Assembly: GCF_032062135.1 (NCBI RefSeq)
Contig: NC_092859.1
Coordinates: 22,720,211 to 22,784,210 of the forward strand
Direction: 5' to 3'
From: Pyxicephalus adspersus
Lineage: Eukaryota; Chordata; Amphibia; Anura; Pyxicephalidae
DNA length: 64,000 nucleotides
Below, one piece after another: positions 23,166 to 32,419 of the stretch (position 1 is the stretch's first letter; each line of letters opens with the position of its first letter). The position numbers and the translations under genes are program-made. A model generated the notes under the pieces. The model ran no database searches, was not told the origin of the DNA, and saw only the letters and a program-made list of their open reading frames with translations.

Positions 23166-23714
23166 TTCTAGCGGTGTAAGTGGACCTCCACTTATAAAAC
23201 ATATATATATAAGAAATGGTATGAATATACCTTGCGTGTTATTATGGATGCGTATACTTTTGTAGATCTACATTGTGTCCCTTTATACAATACTCCTGAG
23301 GAAGTGGATTATCCTCAGCTGCGAAACGCGTTGCCTTAAAAGAACTACAATTGGTCTCTATTTGCACATAATTATGATTTCATATGGTATGATTTGATGT
23401 TTTGATATAAAATGTTTTAATGTTTGAGATTATATTTGTGATATTTGTAATTACTCCATGTGACTTGACCTTCATGTCTTACAAATCCCATATTGGTTTG
23501 TTCTTTATGTATTGGTGCAATCATGTACAGCTATTTGTCGGTCAGTTTCATGTCTGTGGCTCATGATGGTAAAAAATGTCAAGTCTATTGCACAATTTGG
23601 TATTCAGTATAAAAACTTTTTGTTTTAATTGTACATGTTTTTCTTTACTTTTTCCCCACATTACCATGCAGACCAAGATGACCAGAAATGGGATAAACCA
23701 AAATAATATGGTTG

Positions 23715-23746
<32 letters not shown>
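23166..23746 (+). repeat. Possible LINE-type 3' region with poly-A
   Basis: Contains CTGCGAAACGCGTTG (23319-23333), preceded by a CCTGAGGAAGTGG block, a motif that recurs in amphibian and fish dispersed repeats, and ends in a run of 26 A (23721-23746). A poly-A tract at the end of an AT-rich non-coding stretch suggests the 3' end of a retrotransposed element. No coding part survives. The family is not identified. Confidence 0.35.
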
Positions 23747-23749
<3 letters not shown>

Positions 23750-24239
23750 TAAAATGGCTTATAAAGGGTAAATTGAAGGCCCCGATGTTTTTTTCTCCTT
23801 CTTAATGCCTGTTTATAACTACATGTCTGTCAAAGAATATGCTGTCTCACAGGATGACAACAGTGCAGTGCAATTATACTGCAGAATGAGTGGTGTTGTC
23901 ACCCTGTTAAAGAAAGTGTAAAATAATTAATGTAACAGTAGAATAAGCAGGTAATACTGCTATTAGATGGAACAAATTAGGGGAAGAACTTGTGTTCAGC
24001 GCGATGCCTAATTACCAAGGACAGCAACGTTTTCACAAAGAGAGTACAGGTCCCGCCTGTTCCTTTTAGGGTTATGGGGGGGGACACAGTAAACCAAAAA
24101 GTCCTGTGTTATTTAAAGTCTTCATTAAATATATGTGGAGTTTGATTTTTCCACTGTAAGGCAAGTGATACAATATTAACAATACAACTTTTAATTTTTG
24201 GGAGGGGGCCACAGACCAGATATTCTACAGTCCTGTCAT

Positions 24240-24660
24240 TCTGCTATAATTGTTCCTGAACGGGAGGGTATATAGGACAGATAATGATGACAGATAACGC
24301 AGAGCAGGAAAGTTTGGGCGAGGGTGCCGAGACTGTGAAGGATAATACATTAATCTGATAAACTATTTTAATCAGAGTACACGAAGAAGAAGTCTTATTT
24401 CCAGTGTCGGCGAGATGTTTAATGCATTCTTTGTTGTGTAAACAGGCCCATAGCGAGCCGCCACATGCAAATGGCTTGATTAACAGACACGGGAGAACTT
24501 GTACTTTGATTTAAGGAAACTAATTACATGTTAATTCTGCGGCATTTTCTTCCTCGGCCCAAAACCGCTGCAGTATTGTTGTGGTCCCACGTAATTTATG
24601 GAGCGCTGAGGGCTTAATTCACCATGGCGAGTTTAGTTATGGGAATTGGCATTCTCAGCA
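24240..24660. promoter_or_regulatory. Candidate enhancer island 8
   Basis: Repeat-free block with several textbook motifs within 100 bp: FOX-type TGTAAACA (24437-24444), POU octamer ATGCAAAT (24465-24472), TCF/LEF-type CTTTGAT (24504-24510), homeodomain TAATTACAT (24521-24529) and TTAATT (24531-24536). CpG is retained (GTGTCGGCGAGATG, ATAGCGAGCCGCC, GGAGCGCTGAGG). This cluster is the strongest motif-based case in the window for a developmental enhancer. Motif presence is seen; function is inferred. Confidence 0.35.
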
Positions 24661-24807
24661 AAAATTACCATAATATACAAAGAAAGTAATCCATACAAAT
24701 GCAACACATTGTATTATCTTAATAATTATTTTTGTCTGGCCAGGAAAGAAATGTTGGATTATTCCACATGGTTGGAAATATTCCCTCTCACATTAGTGAG
24801 CATATAC

Positions 24808-25367
24808 TCTGTTCTTTGCTGGAGGACTCTGCTTCTTTCCTCTCCTGAAATACTCTGTTCTGTGCTAGGGGACTCTGCTTCTTTCCTCTCCTGAAATACT
24901 CTGTTCTGTGTTGGAGGACTCTGCTTCTTTCCTCTCCTGAAATACTCTGTTCTGTGCTAGAGGACTCTGCTTCTTTCCTCTCCTGAAATACTCTGTTCTG
25001 TGCTAGGGGACTCTGCTTCTTTCGTCTCCTGAAATACTCTGTTCTGTCTTGGAGGACTCTGCTTCTTTCCTCTCTTGAAATACTCTGTTCTGTGCTAGAG
25101 GACTCTGCTTCTTTCCTCCCCCAAAATACTCTGTTCTGTGTTGGAGGACTCTGCTTCTTTCCTCCCCTGAAATACTCTGTTCTGTGCTGGAGGACTCTGC
25201 TTCTTTCCACCCCTGAAATACTCTGTTCTGTGCTGAGGACTCTGCTTCTTTCCTCTCCTGAAATACTCTGTTATGTGCTGGAGGACTCTGCTTCTTTCCT
25301 CTCCTTAAATACTCTGCTCTGCTGGAGGACTCTGCTCCTTCCTATATAACTTTCCTGTCCTGAAATA
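24808..25367. repeat. 46-bp minisatellite, about 12 units
   Basis: Tandem units of 46 bp with the consensus start CTCTGTTCTGTGCTGGAGGA, then CTCTGCTTCTTTCCTCTCCT and GAAATA. Units differ by one to four bases; one is shortened near 25234 and the unit near 25315 lacks the GTTCTGTG part. The last unit (25324-25368) is longer, with TATATAACTTTCC inserted, which matches the roughly 60-bp unit of the array at 32420-33490 read on the other strand. Because 46 is not divisible by 3, long frames open here on both strands; these are artefacts. Confidence 0.9.
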
Positions 25368-25375
25368 CTCTATAC

Positions 25376-25638
25376 CAGCCTTGGAACCTTTTCAACCTGG
25401 GGGAACCCCTTAAACTAACTTTCAAGTCTTTAGCGAACCTATTCTTTAATTACTATATCCACAGCTTACAGTACATTAGTGTGATGGTCCGTAGGAAAAA
25501 TGCCTGTGGGAATAATGTCATCCGTACACATAGCCAAATAGATCATTGGTGTCAGGTAAACTGACCTGAGAAGCACAAATTTCTCATTGCTCAAGGAATC
25601 CTTGGAACCTCTGAATACTCCCTAGTTGAGAAACATTG
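25376..25638. mobile_element. hAT-type MITE inside minisatellite
   Basis: 263 bp element, left end CAGCCTTGGAACCTTTTCAA, right end TTGAGAAACATTG. Flanked by CTCTATAC (25368-25375) and CTCTACAC (25639-25646), an 8-bp duplication with one mismatch, the size made by hAT transposases. The minisatellite unit resumes after it as CTCTACACTGTTGGAG, showing insertion into the array edge. Related copies lie at 5123-5727 and 18072-18221. Confidence 0.85.
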
Positions 25639-25646
25639 CTCTACAC

Positions 25647-26129
25647 TGTTGGAGCACAAAACGAAATGACTTTGCCTCAAATTTGTCCATTCAGACTGCT
25701 TGGATTAAATTTTTAAAACAATGTGTTGTTTTTTAATTATCTGACATTGTGATCAATGGCTTTGGTAATGAACAAAGCCAAATCGAACCCTAACACTTTT
25801 TTATAAACAAAGCCTGGGGATCACCACATTGCTACACATTTGTTTGTTAGTGAAATGAGTTAGGGATTAAAGTAGGGATCCAGTTACCAAAAAACAAAAT
25901 CCTAAAATTTACTCCAATGGTGTAATTGAAATCTTAAAATTTTACCAAAATTTTAATTTTTTTCCAAAATTTCATTTTTTCTTAAAAGGAAAGTTTTGTT
26001 ATATTTTGTTTCAGCCACATGTAACAACAATTTGGGTCCCTCAAGATAGTGCTAAAAATTGGGTCGTTCAGGGCCACCCTTGTTCTCAGCTACTTCACTT
26101 TAGGTTTTCCCTTTTAGGTTTTGTGGTTC
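25647..26129. other. No feature recognised
   Basis: T-rich and A-rich unique DNA; no repeat or gene identified. Confidence 0.4.
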
Positions 26130-26520
26130 TTTATTAATAAAGAGTTTTCAGTCATTGCTTTAGACGTGCCTGGGCCTCAGCCAGACCTTTGTCTTCCCTG
26201 TGCCTGATAGAGAGCGGACTTTCCCATTTTGGGAGACGGTCCAGAACCATAATCTGTTCCGTCAGACATAATTGCAGCTTTTTACTTAATAACAATATTA
26301 CGACGGCCCTAACAGAGCTCGGCGATCAATCTGATGAGAGGTTTTAGAGGAAAAATTTATGGAGATAGTGGCTGTGTCAATTACCGTTGGCTTTATGTCT
26401 TTCGTACACTACAGATGACTCTGCACTCCCCGTAGATCAGAGCCCATGAGACACTGCGGTGGAGGAAGAGGCATGGTGTGTGAAGGCTGCCAGGGAATGG
26501 GACAAGGTCACTCAATAAAC
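26130..26520. promoter_or_regulatory. Candidate conserved island 9
   Basis: Unique block with CpG (TATTACGACGGCCC, GAGCTCGGCGATCAATCTG) and ATTACCGTTGGC. No repeat or coding signal. Inferred candidate only. Confidence 0.25.
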
Positions 26521-27289
26521 TTCTACGTGGCATGGCATTTAAGACATAACAAGGTCACATCATAAACTTTTTATGTGATTCTTGTCCCTTTTACTCCTGG
26601 GTCAGAGATGTGTAACTCTTTTCTGAGTATATCAGTTCTTGTGTACAATCTGGCATTCTGTACAATGCAAGAGAACACCTTAGCAGGGAGGATTCACCAT
26701 ACATGAGAATCAAAATTACTTTCACTGCAGTACTTACAGCTGCAGGATATAGTACCAAATACTTGAATATTAGTGTACCCAGAGGATGTAATAATGAAGG
26801 ATTTAAAGGATATCATTGTTCACACCTGAATACAAGATTTTATAGTGTTGGTTTAATAAAGTAGTTTAATCTGTTGATTTAGCAACAGTCAAGGAATATT
26901 TGCTTAGCTTAGTGAATGTAATGAAAATTCACTTTGTACAGAAAAGCCAAATGCATGCAAGGTAATGTTGTGGTATGTAAATGTTTATATTATAATGTAA
27001 GAAATGATACAGAGTTATGAAAAAAAACATGTAGTATGTTGGGCACTCATCAGTGTATTGTTAGAATGCGGAAAAAGTCAAATGATCCCATACCTGGGTA
27101 CCAAACAGAGTTAAAGAGGAGAAAAGAGAAGGCAAGTGTAAACAGAACATGTCTCTCTTTTTTCAATTTAAGCTATCCTTTGAGTGTATTTATTTCTAAA
27201 TTATGGATCACACACAGATTCCTAATGTAATAAGCTTGCAATAACATTGTTGCATGTTATTAAGCTCATATTTGCATGACTAGGGTAGC
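26521..27289. other. No feature recognised
   Basis: AT-rich unique DNA; no repeat or gene identified. Confidence 0.4.
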
Positions 27290-28020
27290 TCCGATGTCCC
27301 CATCTTTTTGAGACTGCTCCAACCATCCCCCCTCCTCTAAATAACATAGGCCAACTCCATGTTTGGAACAAAATTGGCTGAGACAGCCATTTATTTAACA
27401 AAATTTAATAATTTTAACTTTATTAAAAAAATCAATATAAATAATCTGAATTCAAACAATATAAAAACAGTAATAACTTAACATTAACAACTTGACAATA
27501 ACCTAACAGTAACTAAGAGTAGCTAACCCCAAAGATCTTAATTGGTTGCAGATCCGGGAAGGCACCCCCACCAAACCAAGTACCAACTAAAGTAAAACAG
27601 ACTGATATTTTTGGCCCCCAGGCGCACCCCATCCTGCCCCAGGTGCCGATATCAACCATCCGCAGACTCAACTACCACTTTCCACCAGCTGTTAACCATC
27701 AATACTCTAACCCCATATACCCGTATACCATGCCGAAGATGAGTCCTTCTTTCACATTCCAGCATTCACAAGACCACTGCGTTCTCCGTACCCCAACAGC
27801 CCAATGATCCAAACCATTAACTGCCAACTCTACCCCCCTAAAACACAAGAGCAGGCGGGTGGGAAACTAACTCCATTATCAGTCACCTTCTGAAGCCCCC
27901 CACTTCCTATTCATCATTTTTACCAGTTACCAAAAAACTCCACCTACCTCTATAACACCACCATCATCCCCCTCCTGTTCCCTTATACTTTAACTCATAA
28001 AACAACTGGTTCCCTTTGGG
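27290..28020 (-). mobile_element. C-rich non-coding repeat
   Basis: The stretch changes from A-rich (27380-27500, with repeated AATAACTTAACATTAAC-type blocks) to strongly C-rich and G-poor (27540-28000). Read on the minus strand this looks like the T-rich then G-rich untranslated end of a retroelement, similar in style to the 3' flank of the recombinase element near 52860-53200. The block GATCCGGGAAGGCACCCCCA (27551-27570) looks to me like part of a frog dispersed repeat. No coding region is visible. The family call is inference. Confidence 0.35.
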
Positions 28021-28377
28021 CACCCAGTCATGTAGTCCCTCTGCCTATCTTGTTTCTTTATTTTACTTTGGGCCTACCTTAATACATTGCATAGTACATT
28101 AATGCCTAGTATATGACCATTGCCATGTTATGCCAATGGTGGACCAATCAAACTCACCTGCACCTTGGCATACTGTATTGCTTTGCAGTAGAAAACATTC
28201 AGGCAGGTTAATTTTTTTAGTGCTGAAGCCAATGGAAAATGAAAGGGTATGCTTGATGCAATACACATAAATGCACAACAAAAAATGCACATGAATTCAT
28301 GCACAATTCATGTTCAAAAATCACAGAACAAGAAGCAGAGCTTACATATGTAATAAGTAGTAATGAATGGAACTAGG

Positions 28378-28550
28378 TTGCAAACTCTGTTGGGCGGGGT
28401 CCTCTACACCTTCTGTATCATTGTTTGAACTTCATTCTGTATTATTGTTTGAACAGGTATTCAGCTTTGTCATCTGCATGCCTCATTTATTGTATAGCAC
28501 TGAAAAATATGTTGGTGTTTTTTAAATAAAAATTTACAACAATAATAATA
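28378..28550 (+). mobile_element. L2-like LINE 3' tail
   Basis: Degenerate tail: TTGCAAACTCTGTTGGGCGG, GGTCCTCTACACC, ATTTATTGTATAGCACTG, TATGTTGGTGTTTTTTAAAT, then ACAATAATAATA. It parallels the cleaner copies at 54264-54463 and 59255-59415. The outer DNA transposon at 28553 begins exactly in its AAT tail. Confidence 0.6.
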
Positions 28551-28552
28551 TA

Positions 28553-29493
28553 GGTAGTCCCCGTGTTACATATGAGATAAGGACTGGAGGTTTGTTCTCA
28601 AGTTGAATTTGTATGTAAGTCGGAACAGGTACATTAGTTTAACCCACCTGGCGGTATGATTAAAGAGGTTTTTATAATGCAAAAGCAGTACATTTTGAAA
28701 TCCTCCTAATTATAAATTTCCTACCTGTTCCTGCCTACCTGCCTGCACAGTCCCACCCCCCAGGCATGCACTCATGAGCAGATGCCCAGCCGGCATTTGC
28801 TTCCCCTAGCCTTGTTTCCCCATCTTCCACACGTTGGGGACGCAGATGCCGGCCGGGCATCGCCAGCTTGCACAGATGCCAGGCCGGCATTGACAGGAGA
28901 AGAAGACGCCGACATCGCCGGAGGACACCGCTGACATCACTGGAGGACGCTGCGGGCACTGCTGGAGGATGCCGCTGCAACTAGGAACAAGGTAGAAGTT
29001 TTAACCTCCCTGGAAATTCCACCGCTTTTTGCATGGAAAATCAACCAGAACCACACTCGGGAATACCACCAGGGAGGTTAATAAATGCAATTAGGACTGA
29101 TGTTTGTCTCAACATATTATTAGGCAGTGTGATGTCAGTTACTGTATAAAATCCTCACTGTGAGTTAAACACAAACAAAGCAGGAAAAAAAAACAACAAC
29201 AACTTTATGGAGCCTAGACATACATTAACTGCAGCAAGCTGTGCTTTGATATGCAAAAACAAACAACTGCAGAGTTTGTCTTGGTCATTAAAGAGTTACA
29301 AGAGGCTGCAGGAGAGATCACCCACTTCATTGTTTCAGGAGAGATCCCCCACAGCTCTGTTTAGCAAAAGATTTCTTCTGCAGGTCATGCAAACCGCCCC
29401 CATGAAGCCACCGCCCTGCACACCAGCAAGCAGGGAAGCCCGTTCATATCTAAGAGTCGACCATATGTTGGATGTCCTTAGCTCGGGACTACC
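28553..29493. mobile_element. TA-flanked DNA transposon, interrupted
   Basis: Ends GGTAGTCCC (left, 28553-28561) and GGGACTACC (right, 29485-29493), perfect 9-bp inverted termini, with a TA on each side (28551-28552 and 29494-29495). TA duplications are typical of Tc1/mariner-type elements. Imperfect inverted repetition continues inward (GTTACATATGAGATAAGGAC against the CCATATGTTGGATGTCC block). It is non-autonomous: the 138-codon frame at 29207-29623 runs past the right terminus and is not transposase-like. A second element sits inside at 28643-29077. Confidence 0.7.
28643..29077. mobile_element. TTAA-flanked MITE nested in host
   Basis: Left end CCCACCTGGCGGTAT, right end ATACCACCAGGGAGG: 15-bp inverted repeats with three mismatches, flanked by TTAA on both sides (28639-28642 and 29078-29081). 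TTAA target sites are typical of piggyBac-type elements. The interior is GC-rich in an AT-rich setting and holds three diverged copies of a CAGATGCCxxxCCGGCAT motif (near 28779, 28845 and 28875). A third terminus, TTAACCTCCCTGG, lies inside at 29001-29013 and pairs perfectly with CCAGGGAGGTTAA at 29069-29081, so the right 81 bp may be an element in its own right. Confidence 0.7.
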
Positions 29494-29495
29494 TA

Positions 29496-30228
29496 GAATT
29501 TTATTTCACATTTCAGTGAAAACTACATTGCTCCATGGAAGATCTTGGTGGGATACAGTAAAGGAAGTAATCTGCAAAGTGGAAATATTACTTTATTCAT
29601 ACTTTTTAAAAAGGTACCCCTGAATATAGATTATGTTACTTTTCCCAATAATTTTATACGTCTTAGGAGAGAAAACTTTATTTTTGTTTAATGTTTACAG
29701 GGGATCAGTCACACATTCAAGTCCTTACTAGTTGAACTGAGTAGAATTTTAAAAAAATGTCTAAACGCTGCAGATCTGAGCATATCTGTGTTATGAAACT
29801 GCAGATCACAGAAAAGCACATTCACAGCAATAGAAAAAATACTCCTGTCTCTTTAAAATAATTTCCTTGCTGATTAATGTAAACCTTACTAGATAGAACA
29901 TCAGTCGTCTTCAGCAATGACCTGGCTAAATATCCTTACAATGCCTTATATAGGGAGGATGGTGGCTACACAATAATTGGCTTATGATAAAATATCAGAC
30001 TTTGCAATGATACCTAAGAACAACCAATTGGCTAATGCAAATGATAGAAATTGAAAGTAAAATTGTGTTGAATATGATTCTGTAGAAAACCACATGGTTA
30101 AAGTATGGGCACTTCTGGGCAGTGCAAAAGTGATTCTGCAGAAATAGGCCGCTCATCCCTACCAGTGAACAGATATCCATACTGTTTTTAAACAAGGACT
30201 GTAATACATTACAAGGACTGTAATACAC
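29496..30228. other. No gene; short tandem repeat at end
   Basis: AT-rich unique DNA. ACAAGGACTGTAATACA is directly repeated at 30193-30226, just before the palindrome array. Confidence 0.45.
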
Positions 30229-31200
30229 GCGTGCCTCCTATCAGCTGTGACTGCAAGTTCCCATGCTCCCTGGGCTATACTTATCAATGATAAGTATAGC
30301 CCGGTGACTGTGGGAACTGAACTCAGATTAACTCTCAATTGAGAAACTCCATTGAGAGTTCATCTGCAGTTCCACTGCGATCACGGGCCACTAGAGGTTA
30401 ATTAACCTCTAGTGCCCCGGGATCGCAGTGGAATCCCAGGGCTGCAATCATTCTTGCATCCCTGGGGATCCTCCTGTTTGGGATCCCCGGGCACTAGAGG
30501 TTAATTACCTCTAGTGCCCGGGAATCGCAGTGGAACTGCAGATGAACTCTCAATGGAGTTTCTCCATTGAGAGTTCGTCTGTAGTTCAGTTCCAACAGTC
30601 ACTGGGCTGATAAGTACAGTCCGGTGACTGTAGGAACTGAACTGCAGATGAACTCTCAATGGAGAAACTCCATTGAGAGTTCATCTGCAGTCACAGCTGA
30701 CAGAAAGCAACCCCGTGCCTCCTATCAGCTGTGACCGCAAGTTCCCATGCTCCCGGTTAATTAATTAACCTCTAGTGCCCCGGGATCGCAGTGGAATCCC
30801 AGGGCTGCAATCATTCTTGTTGGGGATTACCTCTAGTGCCCGGGAATCGCAGTGGAACTGCAGATGAACTCTCAATGGAGTTTCTCCATTGAGAGTTCAT
30901 CTGTAGTTCAGTTCCAACAGTGGAAACTGAACTCAGATAAACTCTCAATGAAGAAACTCCATTGAGAGTTCATCTGCAGTTCCACTGTGATCCTGGGGCA
31001 CTAGAGGTTAATTAACCTCCAGTGTCCCAAGATCGCAGTGGTACTGCAGATGAACTCTCAGTGGAGTTTTTCTCACTCTGTGCCTCCTATCAGCTGTGAC
31101 CGCAAGTTCCCACGCTCCCCGGGCTGTACTTATCAATGATAAGTACAGCCCATGACAGTAGGAACTGAACTCAGATGAACTCCATTTAAAGTTCATTTGG
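30229..31200. repeat. Composite palindrome array
   Basis: About 1 kb of recurring palindromic modules. (1) CACTAGAGGTTAATTAACCT + CTAGTG at 30389-30414 is a perfect 26-bp palindrome, with shorter or diverged copies near 30492, 30754 and 30999. (2) AACTCTCAATGGAG/CTCCATTGAGAGTT hairpins (14-bp arms, 3-nt loop) recur about five times, starting near 30331, 30547, 30650, 30867 and 30937, with damaged copies near 31054 and 31167. (3) GGGCTATACTTATCA and its complement with one base between (30272-30302), repeated in diverged form near 31121. (4) A non-palindromic block TATCAGCTGTGACCGCAAGT recurs near 30239, 30723 and 31087, giving a higher-order period of about 365-485 bp. No coding content. It ends in a T run (31207-31226) and a hAT fragment. 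Confidence 0.85.
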
Positions 31201-31226
31201 AGTTCGCCTTTTTTTTTTTTTTTTTT

Positions 31227-31339
31227 AAACACAAATTCGCAAAGTCGAATTCCGTGTTTTTCGGGTCGGTTCTGCCTGAATTCGAACCGCCATTTTTGGG
31301 TTGAATAAAGGGACAACACGAATTCCAACACCAACACTA
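31227..31339 (-). mobile_element. hAT-type MITE fragment (TAGTGTTGG family)
   Basis: Read on the minus strand it starts TAGTGTTGGTGTTGGAATTC and follows the left half of the intact element at 44023-44411 (TTGTCC...ATTCAACCC, ATGGCGGTTCGAATTC, AACCGACCCGAAAAACAC). The right half is replaced by the palindrome array, so the array may be an internal expansion of such an element or an insertion into it. Confidence 0.7.
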
Positions 31340-31609
31340 GTGTTACAAGTTGTAGCTGTTATCAGAACATGTTTCCCCAGTTTACCATCTCTTTATTCCT
31401 GTGAAAACCCAGAATTTTGACACTGTGACATTGGTTACTAGAAAAAGGGTGAATTTGTGGGGGCATTGGCAGCTCTACATATCTGACCAAGATTCTAAAA
31501 TGTTTCTTATACAAACTCTGGTAACGTAAATCTCTATAAACTAATAAAATTCGAATATACATCTATAAAACTTTAAAATGACTCTGGATTCCCTTTAAGA
31601 TTACATTGC

Positions 31610-31880
31610 ACAAACCATAGGACTGCGAGTCCACAAGAGTTTTCCTTCCCTTCTTGCGGTTTTCAAATAACAATATCTCTATCAGCGAGCTTGTAAGACA
31701 GGAAGTAATAAACAATTGTCTTGCAGGGCCTCGCCCACGGCCTTTGTAAAATTAGAAAAGTCATATTTACACTACTGGAGGGTTTCTGTCAGCGGCGGGT
31801 CATGTAAGACGTAGAAGGAAGGAGCGAAAGAGCCCAATGACTTCACTTATTAAGAAGCCGCAAGGGGTTGGGGAGGGGGG
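31610..31880. promoter_or_regulatory. Candidate conserved island 10
   Basis: Unique block with CpG (GACTGCGAGTCC, ATCAGCGAGCTTG, GGCCTCGCCCACGG, GTCAGCGGCGGGTC) followed by a G-rich run at 31865-31890. No repeat or coding signal. Inferred candidate. Confidence 0.25.
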
Positions 31881-31961
31881 GAGGGGGGCACCAAGATCTG
31901 CACTCCATAATTCTCTGTATAAGTCACAAAAGAAAGTTTTTAGTAGATTTGGGGACACATT

Positions 31962-32185
31962 GGGTCTGATTTATTAAAGTTCTCCAAGGCTGGAGAGTAT
32001 ACACTTTCCACAGTGAAGTTGGGTAATCCAGAAAATCTGGAATGAATTTCTTAAAAGTAATTTGCTATTTGTTAGGAAATGTTTTCTATCCTGGACCAGG
32101 CCCAATCCAGGTTTTCTGGATATTCCAGCTTTACGCTGGAAAGTGTATTTTCTCCAGCCTTGGGGAACTTTAATAAATCAGGCCC
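31962..32185. mobile_element. Foldback MITE family A, copy 5
   Basis: Full-length: GGGTCTGATTTATTAAAGTT at the left, TTTAATAAATCAGGCCC at the right. GTGAAGTTGGGTAATCCAG in the left arm has drifted from consensus; the right arm reads GGATATTCCAGCTTTACGCTGG at the matching place. ATTG flanks both ends, partly within the element. Confidence 0.85.
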
Positions 32186-32419
32186 ATTGTGTATGCTGGT
32201 TTTTTTTTACCAAATGAAAAAAATATATATTCTTTTATATTCTTTTGACCCCCAGTATTCCTGAGTATTCCTTCTCTTTAAGCCCAAATGAGTATTTTAG
32301 CCTCCAAATGTTATATCAATTTGTAATTAAATACCCAGAAACCTTACAAATTCTTTACTGACTGCTTTAACCTCTACTACACCCTGCTTGAAGCCAGAAT
32401 CTGGGAGCTATATAGAAGA

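Noticed and set aside
24788..25210. 140-codon open frame with repeated SRVLQHRTEYF-like residues
   Set aside because: It is the 46-bp minisatellite read through its three phases; the apparent 46-residue protein repeat is 3 x 46 bp. No independent coding evidence.
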